A DNA stretch of 64,000 nt from Tricholoma matsutake (Eukaryota; Basidiomycota; Agaricomycetes; Agaricales; Tricholomataceae). Each line of letters begins with the position of its first letter. Within the stretch, counting starts at the first letter, position 1. The notes below the pieces were generated by a model. That model did not search any database. It was not told the origin of the DNA and was given only the letters and a program-made list of their open reading frames with translations. The stretch is taken from NCBI GenBank assembly GCA_026075535.2, contig AP026548.1, forward strand, positions 744,001 through 808,000, in the 5' to 3' direction. The translations under genes and the position numbers were made by a program. Shown one piece after another: positions 21,261-32,072 of the stretch.

Positions 21261-21770
21261 GCGAGCAACTGCTCACATGGGGGAGAGTGGCTGCTAATGG
21301 CGACGACAATGGCAGGAAATGATGACACCACCTGCCCCAGCCCTATGAGCCACTGCTCATAGGGTGGACAATGGGTGGAATGACAATGATTAGGGGAGAT
21401 GCCAACAACAGCCAGCACCCCCCATAACCACTGCAGGCAACTGCTCGCAGGGTGGATGGGGGGTGTGAGAGTGCAGGTACTGACAGGGAGAAAAAAAAGG
21501 CCCAAGAGACATCAATGTCTCTTGGGTCCTAGGTAAGTTTTTTTTCTTTTCTCATTTCATTTTTCAATGCTAACTAACTTTTTTTAGGTACAAACTACTA
21601 CTGGCAATGACGGCAATGGGGGGACACCACCACCACCACTGCTGCGAGCCCCTGCTCGCAGGGTGGAAGGTGAGGGGGAAGGGATGAGGGGGAAGGGAGA
21701 CAACAATGAGAGTGGGGACACCCACGATGACACCCACCCCACACCTATGAGCATCTGCTCATGGGGTGGT
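21261..21770 (+). repeat. Dispersed mini-hairpins with GGTGGA tail (copy A)
   Basis: Five copies of a pattern stem-NNCT-stem-GGTGG(A) occur near 21261, 21343, 21426, 21639 and 21742. The best are CCCTATGAGC-CACT-GCTCATAGGG (10-bp perfect stem) and CTGCGAGC-CCCT-GCTCGCAG (8-bp perfect stem), each followed by TGGA or GGTGGA. The tetraloop ends in CT in all of them while the stem changes with pairing mostly kept, as expected for a structural repeat. Confidence 0.7.
21499..21587 (+). other. Hairpin-intron cassette A2
   Basis: The palindrome GGCCCAAGAGAC...GTCTCTTGGGTCC (21499-21529) precedes TAG|GTAAGT. The intron-like segment 21533-21587 is 55 nt, with ATGCTAACTAAC as branch region and TTTTTTTAG as acceptor. 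The stem differs from A1 (AAGAGAC instead of AAATGA), yet position relative to the donor is the same. Confidence 0.72.
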
Positions 21771-22044
21771 TTGGGGGGGAGAAGAATGGGGACAGGAGAG
21801 CGAGATGGCCAGGGGATGACCCAGGGAGAGACGAATGCCACAACTGCTCATGGTGGGTGTTTTTAATTTATTTTTATAATTGATAGTTATGGCCCCCTCC
21901 CCTCGAGCTTGCAAGGGGAGGGCCTTGTATTCTACTTGTTGTACCCCTTGCACAGATGCGAGGGGGTCAATTTAATAATCTATTCATGATATATAAAAAA
22001 TCAGATTTCAGTAATAAATAGATATAACATATGTAAATTTAAAT

Positions 22045-22135
22045 GACTATTTGGCTTAAGTGGTAGAGTGTGCATGTTTGGTCATCATGTGATGCTAGTC
22101 CAGAAGTCTGTTGGTTCAATTCTTGCTGTGCACAT
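22045..22135 (+). other. tRNA-like sequence with Pol III A and B boxes (copy A, right)
   Basis: TGGCTTAAGTGG (22052-22063) fits the A box and GGTTCAATTC (22113-22122) the B box, 50 nt apart. An anticodon-arm-like GCAT...ATGC pairing lies between them. The T-arm stem is poor, so a functional tRNA is unlikely. The sequence points out of the element, mirroring the left one. Confidence 0.55.
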
Positions 22136-22312
22136 ATCATTTTGTGAGACTTAAAAGAATTTCTCTAAGTCTGGAACACGGACTTTACTCGGACAGTACT
22201 TTAAAGGTGTAAATAAATGCACAATTGATCTTGTCCAAGCAAAGTCTGAGCAAAGTCCAAGTGCAGTCCAAGTGGAGTCCACTCAGATTGGGGGAGGGGA
22301 GTGTAAAGTACT

Positions 22313-22936
22313 GGCCTTCAAGTTAAGATGGAATTTGGCAAGCAATGTTGAGATTGCATCTTCGAATCCTCATCTCGGGGTTTTTGCAACTGGGAATGAC
22401 TCAGGGAAAAGCTACCATTGGGTGCCTCTATTGACAGTACAGCACCTGTGCCCCCAGCAAGTGCGGAGAACACCCAAACAAGGCCCCTCAACCCTACCAT
22501 CCAGTGGTCCAACCCATTAACTCAGATTTTAGCTGGCTGAAATGTTGACACTTGACTTGCAAATTGTCATAGCAAAAGGCACAGTAATGTAACTACAAAA
22601 GGTAAATAAAAATGAATGGAAATACTGGTACTGATCCTTCAAAACAGGTGATGCTGTCAACGCAGAGGCCCAGAGAACTATAGTCTGTTTTTACATGCAG
22701 GGTCGATACCGCTGATCAACATTTCGGCTAAATCAACATCATGTGCACTACAAACAAACACAATGCGGCTGTTAATTGATGCATCACCACTGCTACAACC
22801 TTGTCATATATTAACAGGAACTGCTATAATCCGATACACTCATCTATTTAAGTTCTCAAATATATGGATTCATCTAACACTCTTTCAACCTCTCAACCTT
22901 GACCTCACAATGCTGTCTACAATACACCAGCTGGCT
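22313..22936. other. No gene recognised
   Basis: Sequence after the right TSD of copy A. A B-box-like TTCGAATCCTC occurs near 22361 and might mark an old SINE, but without a convincing A box. A possible coding stretch merges into the helicase fragment beginning near 22937. Confidence 0.35.
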
Positions 22937-23207
22937 GCAATCTTGTTCAACAAATTCTTTCAAGTTGTGTCCCACCCATTGAACCTCATGACTACCAATT
23001 GGATGGACTCTGTTTCTCTTTGGACAGATATGATGCAGTAGCAACTATGGCAACTGGGACAGGGAAAACAGGTTTTTTTATTTGTCTCATGCTTGTCATC
23101 CATGCAATATTGAGGGATCCACTCTTGTGCTTGGCAGCATATATTTTCCCGCAAATGTTGTTAATGCTGGCTGAATGGATTGAATCTTGGTGTATGGAAT
23201 TTTCATA
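22937..23207 (+). pseudogene. RecQ-like DEAD-box helicase fragment (Walker A region)
   Basis: The frame reads VPPIEPHDYQLDGLCFSLDR and then DAVATMATGTGKTGFF, a Q-motif-like segment followed by Walker A (motif I, GTGKT), then LMLVIHAILRDPLLC and FPQ. This resembles the N-terminal RecA domain of repetitive RecQ-type helicases that I associate with agaricomycete genomes. Motifs II-VI are absent, and after FPQ the sequence diverges and stops at 23207, so only about 90 residues remain. Possibly a relic of a larger mobile element. Confidence 0.65.
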
Positions 23208-23252
23208 GAGTACATGAGGTGCCCTTCTGCTGAACTGGATGAGATACAGCCA

Positions 23253-23765
23253 TCAGGGTCCATCAATGATCATAGCAGGTGTGTATTGAGTCATGCCCTG
23301 TAAAAATGACAATGCAAGCTTTGCATGTCGTTTGCTCCGATGCCTCTTGCCACCATCATCATCTTTCAGCTGGAATACATGATACAGAAATTCCCCAAGC
23401 ACCCAGTTTGCATCTTCAATAGCCTTGAAGACATCTTCCAGTCTGTGCTGGTTATTTCGTCGAGCTGAGTATTTTGGTTTCTTCAATGTTGACATTGAGC
23501 CTGCCATGGTATTGAAGTGTTGAGGAAGTTCATTCTCTTTTTCATCTGCTTGCTTTTGTTTTCCTATCTGAGTGGGAGCATGATTTGGGAGACTTAGCAA
23601 TGTGAAGGGAATCTGAGGAAAAGGTGTCTGAGAGCATATCAGGGGAGAGAAAGGTGCCACTGATTGATAGCAGGATGAAAATGGAGATAAGGGAGTTGGT
23701 TTCTGGGAGTTACTGGACATGCATTGGGTGTCATCGATACTCTGAATTTGCTCTGCATTGCTCAC
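23253..23765 (-). pseudogene. N-terminal fragment of a repetitive agaricomycete protein (DUF6589-like?)
   Basis: This open minus-strand frame of 170 codons has a Ser/Pro-rich N-terminus, then RLEDVFKAIEDANWVLGEFLYHVFQL and KRHAKLALSFLQGMTQYTPAMIID. The combination of an LGEFL-type helix with a conserved FLQG...YTP segment matches, from memory, the start of large agaricomycete proteins carrying DUF6589, which are high-copy and probably transposon-borne. Only the N-terminal segment is present. Assignment rests on pattern memory and should be tested by a profile search. Confidence 0.4.
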
Positions 23766-23995
23766 AGCTCAACTGCTCATTACCTCGATAAACATATGAT
23801 GTCATGCTTACCAATAATCTCCTTTAAAGGATATTTTTTGCATTCACATGATTGAAATCCTGATCAATGGTATCAAGGGTGCATGTGAAATCAGACTATA
23901 TATGAGTATTGTCCTCCTCCCCACCAAAAAAGATATGAATTTATAGTCTGACTACAGGAGACTAAGAGAACTAGGAAAATGTGATCAAACACTGA

Positions 23996-25303
23996 TAGGT
24001 TGTCTCCTCGGCTCAAAGGCCGATTCACCATTTTGACCACATTCTAATCACATCGGATGACTCGCACGAGGTCCCAGAAGCAGCGCGACCACTCCTGACC
24101 AAGTCTACCAAGCGCAATATCATATAGAATGCAGTCGAGCATCGTATCGAACGCGATCAAACATCGTTGAATTGTATCAAATGCAATCAAACGCGGTCGA
24201 GCATTGTGAGCATCATCGAACATGGATGAGCATTGTCGAACATCATCAAGCATCATAGAATGCAATCAAGCATCATCGAGCATTGTCGAACACGGTCAAG
24301 CATCATATTGAACACGGTTGAGCATTGTATCGAACACAGTTGAGCATTGTATCAAACATGGTTGAGCATCATATCGAACACGGTTGAGCATCATATTGAA
24401 CATGGTCGAGCATCGTATCGAACGCGATCGAACATCGTCGAGCATCGTCGAGTGTCATCGAGCGTCATCAATCGATATTGAGAGACTGCGAGCGACATCG
24501 GGCGCCGCATTTGTTATCTATATGGTGGAATAACATGCACCAGGAAGTATTCCAACTCGTGCTCAAACTTGCTGATAGTAGGTCAGCCTCGTTCCAAGTC
24601 CCTATCATGCACAGAACCCGCTGGACGCATTATTGCGAGACTTAGTGCAGTTTATACACAAAGGACAGTCCCCTTTTAGTTCTATACCCTTTATTACTCT
24701 TTCCTCATATGATATATATCTTTCTTGTTCAGATTCCAGTCTCCTTTTTGGCCTTGTGCATTAACTCATATCTTTTGCCTCATGTTCTACACATGTTCTC
24801 TAGCCTTTTTAGGTACTTTCTTTATCTTATATAAAAAGATGTACTAGATACAAAGAAAAACAAGAAAGTTGTCGTCTTCCTCCCAGATCACAGTGATTTG
24901 AGAGTACAGTTTAGTCTTATTCAGTCCAAAGTTTGGTGTTTTATGCTAAACTTCCTTGAAATTCCTCGCATTACGCTATTTTCACTCTCGCTTCCCTTGA
25001 TTAGCCTTTTCGTCACTTCTACTACTCGTCTAGTCCCCCGATCTTGTGTCCAAACATATCTGCACACTTGAAATTCCTCAAAACCTCTTCGAAAAATATC
25101 GCGACATCTCGAAAATCATCGCAAAGTCTCGAAACACATTCTTTTAGCCTCGAACTGCTTCGACAAGCAGTTGTTTTATGACTATTTGACAGTCGGTCTG
25201 ACAGGTGACATCTAGAGGGCCTCGCAACCTTCCTCTGACTCATGTTATACCATCTGAAGCCATTTTGTGGGTTTTGTTTGGGTTTCCAAGTTGAGTATCA
25301 TCA
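23996..25303 (-). repeat. TCGA-rich dispersed repeat, copy R1 (LTR-like)
   Basis: Read on the minus strand it begins TGATGATACTCAAC (25303) and ends GAGGAGACAACCTA (23996). The same landmarks bound an inverted relative at 60420-61459: GTCAGAGGAAGG, GTCAGACC, GAACATG(T)GAGGCAAAAG, and TGTGATTAGAATGTGGT near the end. A TATATAAGATAAAG sequence near 24830 could be a promoter. TG...TA ends and size (1.0-1.3 kb) are compatible with a long LTR, but no internal region or TSD was found. Confidence 0.6.
24060..24500 (-). repeat. Degenerate CATCGTATCGAACACGGTTGAG minisatellite
   Basis: About 440 bases consist of loosely repeated words GAGCATCGTATCGAACAC/ACGGTT (period roughly 20-22 with half-period echoes), with abundant CpG/TpG/CpA variants of each other. 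It lies inside repeat R1; the relative R2 has a much shorter version (61150-61220), so array length varies between copies. Open frames here are by-products of the repeat. Confidence 0.7.
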
Positions 25304-25710
25304 ACGCGCAACTGATGCATTGCATGGGTAGTGTGTCTTCATCGAGGAGAATTGTGTAATCAGGAAAGTAAAAATATCAAATAGAAAGTTAGCATGACAA
25401 AACAAGAAAGAAAGCAGGTGCATATCAAGGATGTATGATGACACGAGGTTGTTGTGGCATAATGACAGGGTAAGTGAAGAATTCCCGAAATGGTAAGGAT
25501 GGCGAGTGGAACTCGCCATCCTACCACAACGCATCAATCCACAACTTACATGGTGCCATTGCTATCTGTTCTTGTTGACTAATTTTCCTTTTGACAGATC
25601 AACCTCATGCAAGACTTTTGTCATTAGACACTGGTATAGTGTTGGTATAGAGATTGCATTGTTCAAAGGCAGTGAAACACAGAATCCTTTCCCAAGATGA
25701 GGTACATACA

Positions 25711-26058
25711 TTAAGCATTCCAGTTACATATGGCAATTTCACAGAGTTCCATTGTCAGCTGGTCACCAGCAGCAAACATATCGAAGGTGTCACCTTGCCT
25801 AACCTCCACATCTTCTCTGTCACCCTCCACCCAAAATGGTATGACTGTGTTTGCCATGATGAGATAACCACGAAGCTCTCCATTGCATGATGGGTGCTGT
25901 GCTGCCTTCCACATGTATCCCATCATTTGATCTATTGCTTGTCCCTCCCCTATGTTATCCCATTTGATCCCCACAATACATACAATATAGTGATCATGGA
26001 TGTTTCCAGGTTGTGGTCTCACTTTTATGGTAGTGAAATCAGGGATGGACTTTTCCAC
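25711..26058 (-). pseudogene. Hypothetical protein fragment
   Basis: An open minus-strand frame of 115 codons reads TTIKVRPQPGNIHDHYIVCIVGIKWD, QAIDQMMGYMWKAAQ and GDTFDMFAAGDQLTMELCEI. It has the composition of a real globular protein. The IVGIK...QMMGYM pattern is loosely reminiscent of PD-(D/E)XK-like folds seen in some fungal proteins, but no catalytic pattern can be asserted. No intact start context or continuation was found. Confidence 0.35.
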
Positions 26059-26490
26059 TTCTATGCCAGCTGAATGTGTCAGAGAATATTAATCTTGAAC
26101 ATACGCATATCTCTAGATTCATGTAAACCACCAGTGGAGCCAAAAGATAGGTTGGCCAGATCCTCAGCCACCTCATCTGCATCCAAAGCCCTACGGATTA
26201 TGCCTTGCAGGATTCCAAGTTCTCAGTATTGAGGACTCAGTCTTACTACTCAGGCCCAGCAAAGAATTGGGTCAGACGTCTATTCATGCAGGTTTAGCCG
26301 GTTGGTCTTTGAAAATGCTGTGCACACAGCCTTGCAGTATCAATCGACTTATCTGCTACATGTATCAGCTACCAGAGACTAGCCTTGTGGTACATTCATT
26401 GATTTGATGTTCTCTTCTTGGCTGCTGTTCTCTGCTCACAATGACAACATGAGATATATTCCTAAAAATTGGGCCATATTTTGTTTTTTA

Positions 26491-28201
26491 TTATAAATTT
26501 TGTTGTTTGTATATGGATATTCTGATAAGTCTGTCAAAATAGTCCTTGTCCGGCCATTCTGTGCTATAGAATATATCGATGTGAGCTGTGGGAAAACTGG
26601 CCATGATTTTCTTGTGTTCTATGCTGAAGAATTGCTCTACCATCTGTCTGATCAACAGTTCTGGTACATGCCAGGCTGCCCTCGGATCGATATCTTCATT
26701 GCTGGTTGCATCTTGTTCCTCCGTTGTGTCACCAAATGGTTCCTTTGTTCGCCATGTTGGATACACTAACTGGACCGACTCTAGCAAAGGCATGTCGATG
26801 TTTTGGAGCATGTCAACTATGCCAATGTCCATCAGAAGCATGAGCTCTCTTGCCTTGCTCCACTGGACATGCTTTTGGGAGGGCGATGATGACAGAATTC
26901 CATGTAAGCTGAGTATGACCCTCTCAAGTCTTGGGTAATGAGCGGCGAAATTGTCCCGTGTCCAGGTCCATGTGTCGCTCCCCATTCTCTTTGTGATATA
27001 ACAGGGCATGCACAGGACAAGATGCTGTATGGTTTCAGTAAATGTGCTTCCGCTGAAGTCAACTATGCACATATCACATAGCTGCAGAATGGCTTTTTCA
27101 AGTCTCGGAGATGACAGGGTTGGACCGAGGTGAGTGGAATGCAGATGTCATGCGCATCTTCAGGACTGTCAGGTTTGGCAACTGGAGCATGTCGATGCCT
27201 GCCAGCCATGATGACTTGATAGATAGGTCAAGATGTGTCAACCTCGTCACTATGGCATTGAAATCATCGAAAATCGCCTTTGGTCGTAGCAGCACGTGCT
27301 GGAGGTTGCAATATGCAGGGTTGTCACTGCCTCAACATCCCCACTTGCATCCAACACCTAGGAAATTGATATTCAAGACTCTCAACTGCTGTGTGTCTTT
27401 GACGTGGATGATGGATGGATTGCTGGTGATTATGGTGAGTGATTGTAGCCGTGGGGCACAGATGATCATCTGCACATCTGATTTGGTGGTAGGGAAGCAG
27501 CAACACATCGAATTGTGATGCCAAGCAGTTTTAATGTCATTGAGATCTAGGTGTAGGGTTTCAAGGTTTGGAAATATGGGTAAATACACCATGTGTGTGA
27601 TGTCTGATCCCAGGGATAAGCTGAACAAAGTGATGGATCTTGTGATGGCAGGTGCTCTCAGTCCAGTGAAAATGGAATGGATTCATTCTGCAGGTACCAC
27701 CAAGCAATGGATGAAATTCATCATCAGTGCGATAGGCAAAGGTGTTGCCAACTGCAATGTGCTCATATGATCTCCCCAAATGCCAAACATGTCAGCAGCG
27801 CTTTGGAAATAGATTATTTGTCCATGGTCTGTGTGGCCCTCAAAATCAGCACGAAGTTCTCTGTAGGGGTTGTGTTCGCTTAGACCATGGGAGTGGAGCA
27901 GGTTGTGGAATTGGGGACTGGTGTGTTGAATGGACAGCCAGCCCTCATGGACGATGTCAACTTCCAATGTACTTTCATTGTGATCATCAAGATAATATGA
28001 AAGGATCTTTAGTAGCAGCTCTTGAGGACACGACATTTGCTCAGGCTTGATGACTGCAGCCCAGGACTGTATACACATATTGGCTTGTCTACATGTGGAG
28101 GGCCCCTGATTCACCATTGTAGTTCTGGTTCTTTCCGAGGTTCGAATCATTCCCATGGTGTTACATGCAGTTTGGGGTGGTGCATTTCTTGCTTGGATCA
28201 C
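26491..28201 (-). pseudogene. F-box/LRR-like protein pseudogene
   Basis: Starting at 28201, a single frame carries an F-box-like motif CPQELLLKILSYYLDD, continues through an in-frame TGA (27683) and another TGA near 27330, and contains repeated leucine-rich segments (FPNLETLHLDLNDI, PRLQSLTIITSN, QLRVLNINFLG, LTHLDLSI, LPNLTVLKMRM). One frameshift near 27110 moves to the frame IVDFSGSTF ending at 26491. About 570 codons survive, close to a complete fungal F-box protein, which would recruit substrates to an SCF ubiquitin ligase. Two TGA stops and one indel make it a recent pseudogene. Confidence 0.65.
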
Positions 28202-29814
28202 CAGCTGCTCTTAAATACTGATCATCTGATGTAGAGTGTCATGGTGTCACCTTTCCTCTGCTGCTTGTTCATGTCTACCCTCTTGGATATCTTGGATAAG
28301 GCCACTACCACATATGCTTTTCTTGTGTCTCAATCATCTGTGCACCTGACTTATTTGTTGCAGTTCTGACAGTCTGAAGCATTGTGCTCTGGACATGTAT
28401 CACCCACCTGTCTCAAAACAAAAAAGAACTTCATTTCTTCTCAAGAAGGAAGGTCAGGCAATCTCATGCATAACACAGTTTTTGTCTTTTGTTGGTGATG
28501 AAGGGCAGTCAGCTTTGTATGTTGTCCGGCTTGCATTATCTGATCGGTCACTAATGTATTTGCTTTTCAGAGCCACTTTTCCTGCTATGCCAAGCAGGGA
28601 TGGCACAAGTTCAGGTGATATGTGAGTTTGCATCATGTTGTTTGCTTGTCTCTGCAGTCTTACCCTTGTTGAAAAGCACTCCTTATACCGACTCTCCTGT
28701 CCTGTCTGCATCTTATGGGGTTCTATGTGAGCTCAGTTCGGACATTGATTTGCCAGATGTCCAGACATAGGTGTCTCATTCCCAAATCTTCTGCATCTTT
28801 GACATTATATTTCTGTTTGCTAGTTTGCTGGCTCAAACTCCTGTTTGAAATAGTGCCTCTCCAACCAAAAGTAGATAGTCCTGCAGCTTGGTGCATTCTT
28901 TCTTATTGGCCAATGTCAATCCCTTGCCTCATGCAATTATGACAGGAAGAGAAAGTCTACAACCTCTGTGGCCCTTCGCGAGTCAAGCTCAGAGCCTGAT
29001 CTATCGACACCTGTTCATAAAAGGGCCTCCCTGGCCAACTTGTCAGCTGATAGTCCTGTAACCAAGTGCGCTTCTTTCTTCTTGTCCTACTTCAATCCCT
29101 TACTTTGTGTTCTTGTAGGAGAAATACACCTAAATCTATTCGCAGCCCCAGAAAAAATCAGGTCTAGGTGATTGTCTAATCTTAGTATGTATCATTATGG
29201 TATGGTGTGTTGATTGGAGGACCTTGTGTGCATACATACACATTTACAGCCACACTGGTGTTCTTGTATGATAACTGAGTGTACTCATTTGAGCACTGTA
29301 GCATGTCAACAATGATTGAATTCTACTTGACTAGTTTGATGCGAGTCACAGTTATATAATTTGACAACATGTGCCACTGCTACAAATATGGTGCTACAGG
29401 GTCAAGATCACTCCTCCAGGTGCTGGTCAACATGCTTATCGATCTGCATTTCTCCTTGTTCCTCATTGTCTGTGTAATATCCATAACCTACCCAGCACTT
29501 CAATGTTACTGTCTGAATTGGCTCAGGTTCATGCATTCTGGCTTTCAATGCTTCCTGATATGGTATGCCAAGTCTCGGTCAATATGTTTCCCTTGTTCAT
29601 CAATTGTGTTCTTACCTGACTGTAATGTGGATTCAACAGTGCAATAGACCTCAGCATGACTATCATCTTGTGCTTCTTGTCTTTGAGCAGTATGACAATG
29701 AATGATACTTGTATCTCAACTATGTCGCCGATTCAGAATATGTGCGGTCCCACTGCTTCAACCCTTGGCATTTGAATCTTCAGTATTATCGACTGTTGAA
29801 ATGTTGAATTTTTG
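28202..29814. other. No gene firmly recognised
   Basis: Short frames on both strands, including a minus-strand one at 28454-28711, do not join into a recognisable product. Two plus-strand segments about 0.2 kb apart are similar (AGTCCTGCAGCTTGGTGCATTCTTTCTT near 28880 and AGTCCTGTAACCAAGTGCGCTTCTTTCTT near 29050), suggesting an old duplication. Confidence 0.35.
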
Positions 29815-30198
29815 TTACCTTTTTGTCCCTTCTGCACTGGTGTTGACCTGATAATATTGGACTTTGTTTTCCTCACCATAGATAAAACCTTCCTTAGCCA
29901 ACTTGTCAAGTATTCCATGAGGATCAATCGAAGCTGGAATTGGGATGGGGTCCATCCCAGGTGCGTCACGTTTGGCTGTAAGATATCTGTTTGAAGCTTC
30001 GAGAGCTTTGCCTTGTGTTGTAGGAACTGTGGCCAAAATCCAACTCTCAAGTGCTGCATCTTCTAGGCCATGGTCAAATATGCCGTATATTTCTTGTGCT
30101 GCATCTAGCACTTTTTCAAATGTTGGTGTGCCACATCCTAGTAAAGTGACTCCCTGTTGAAGGTAGTGCACCTGAGAATTTCTTCTTGTTCTTGTCAT
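29815..30198 (-). pseudogene. Fragment of a conserved agaricomycete unknown protein
   Basis: The minus-strand frame includes VTLLGCGTPTFEKVLDAAQ, LEDAALESWILATVPTTQGK and PGMDPIPIPASIDPHGIL, then GFIYGEENKVQYYQ just before a GT donor-like site. The GMDPIP...IDPxGIL pattern is one I associate with a common agaricomycete family of unknown function. Codon-level coherence over 115 residues suggests a former exon. Flanking exons were not identified with confidence. Confidence 0.45.
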
Positions 30199-31286
30199 TT
30201 ACCAGCATATATGGGCAGCAGCTTCCCAAGCTCACCTCATTTTGTCAATGATGGAGGGAGGTTTTTGCCAGATAACACTCCTTGTACCAAGAAGACTGCC
30301 TCCTTGGCAGTTTTGTCATTTCCACCATTATGCACAAGCCAAAGAGTCTGTGGTGCCTGGAAATGTTTGACCTTGAACTTGCTCTGCCACTCTGTACTCT
30401 GTGTGCGGTCAGTATTGGCTATCAGACATGCAGGTTACTTTCATCTCTCACTTTCATCAGGCTTGCCAATCATTGGTCTTTGACTTCAGTGTTTTGACTT
30501 GTGCTCTTCTCGAGCGCGTCCACTATCTTTGTGTCAATATGTATGGTCATTAGCTGTTCTTTTTGCATGCTTACCAGCACCTGAAATGTTGTAGAAGCCG
30601 TCCATCTTATGTTGGCACAACCTCTCTGTTCTGTTGGTGTCAATGGTGTCTGTGTATTTTTTGTCAGGGCTTACTGAAGTATAGAAGGGAAGCTGATAGA
30701 TGTCATCAGGTTGCAATTACTGGTGCATTAGCTTTTTCCAAACAGATCTTCTCATGCTAACAACCATTTACTTGGTCTTTTAGCTATCATAATTCCTTGT
30801 ATTTGTGCTTATCTCATGGTCTGTCATGAGTGCTGGTCCTCATTCAGCCGACACTTATTTTGAGCTTTTGGTATTTGGCTATCAGTTGCATGTTTGCATT
30901 CTATTTGTCTGGCCAATAACTTACTTCCCTCTTTGATCCACAGTGGTCCTGACTGCTGTCCTGACTTGAAAGACAGTTTTGTTTGGCTTCCTTGCTCGAT
31001 TTGGTACATGCTCCAAATGTGCTTCATTATTCAGAATCCTTCTGTCCACCTGGCCTTTTGAACACTGACACAGATGACACAGAAGACAGGTTCTGTTTTG
31101 TGCCTGTTTACCATAGCCATATTTTCCCTTCCTGTGGGGTGTCAAAATGTGCATACTCTTCTTGTGGTTCATTTAGTTCCTACGGTTATTCAGAATTCTG
31201 AAGGTGATCTGCATGATGCTATGGTACCATCAGCTGCACAAAAGTCCATTCATCCGATAGCTTGATGCAGACTTTTATTGATTCAT
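30199..31286. other. Scattered minus-strand coding remnants, unassigned
   Basis: Several minus-strand frames of 60-85 codons overlap here (for example one with CLLCHLCQCSKGQVDRR at 30921-31172, and one with LWIKEGSKLLARQIECK at 30824-31027), but reading frames change and none matches a family I know. They may belong with the remnants at 29815-30198 and 31287-31765. Confidence 0.25.
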
Positions 31287-31765
31287 TTATGCTAATAAAG
31301 CAGTGGGCATCTGTAATTCTATGTGACGTGACGTGCCTTCTGAAGAGATATCAAGTAACTCATCACTTGGCTCCAGCAAGACTAGTTCTTCCTGTGATGT
31401 ATGGCATGTGTCAAGGCTATTGTGGAACCAGTTTATATTTATTCCTGATTGAGGAAGGTGTTCATTCTCCACTCGATAAATTCTTGGATGCAAATGAGCT
31501 CTGTCGCCAATATTCTGTCTGCCCATCTCTGCTTTGATATCTAACTTGCCTCTATATATCTCGCTCATACTGCTATGTCTGGCAAGAAAACACTCAGGTG
31601 AGCTTTCGTGTCTGGTTTGATATGTGTGCCTCCTGACACAGATTCCAGGTGCTTGTATTTATCTGCTATATCATTCCCTACTAATAACACTCTATTAGGC
31701 GAAAAGTCGTTTGTTCCGATGACAATTCCGATGTGTATGTGTCTGGTTTCTCTACCTCTGACCAA
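31287..31765 (-). pseudogene. Unknown protein remnant in two frames
   Basis: A minus-strand frame (31765-31565) reads HIGIVIGTNDFSPNRVLLVGNDIADKYKHLE and stops at a TGA; an overlapping frame (31568-31287) continues with SEIYRGKLDIKAEMGRQ and ends TALLA. They are probably one coding stretch with a small indel near 31567. Not recognised. It lies about 0.3 kb from the plus-strand gene at 32073 in divergent orientation. Confidence 0.35.
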
Positions 31766-32072
31766 AGCCTCACTTTACTTGGTCAGTGAAATTATTGAAC
31801 CTTTACCGTCTCCGAGCAAGAGAAAGCATGTGTATGTACATGACTGTATCCATTTCTTCCTGCTTCATTCTGACTTCTTGATTTTTGTTTTAGGGATGTT
31901 GCTCAAAATAAACAATGAGAGAAAAATAGTTGCTGTGGTTCTGTAATGCCACCTCCCGGCACACGCGAGTTTGTACAGCTTCCACCTGTTTCAGTCTCAT
32001 AAATCCCAGTGTTACTCTGGTTTACACTTATTTCCTTACCATGCACTGTATAGGGATTTGGTCTTGGCCACT

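Larger units (their letters stand above)
20576..22312. mobile_element. Composite TIR element, copy A (tRNA-like ends, hairpin-intron core)
   Basis: The left end AGGTCTTTACACTCC and right end read inward, AGTACTTTACACTCC, form TIRs followed by C runs and ATCCGAGTGGA-type words; GGCCTTCA is repeated on both sides (20568-20575, 22313-22320). Inside the ends are many short GTCCAAGT/GTCCGAGT subterminal repeats. Next come a minus-strand tRNA-like sequence (20772-20852) and a plus-strand one (22045-22135), and between them two hairpin-intron cassettes and about five mini-hairpins with a GGTGGA tail. Nothing codes for a transposase. Copy B at 56131-57963 has the same order and orientation. TSD length suggests the hAT superfamily. 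Confidence 0.82.

Noticed and set aside
22045..22135. A functional tRNA gene
   Set aside because: A and B boxes are good, but acceptor and T stems do not pair properly and the sequence is duplicated inside a transposon; treated as tRNA-derived.
24060..24500. CRISPR-like array
   Set aside because: Repeats are degenerate, with no constant repeat alternating with unique spacers, in a eukaryotic context.
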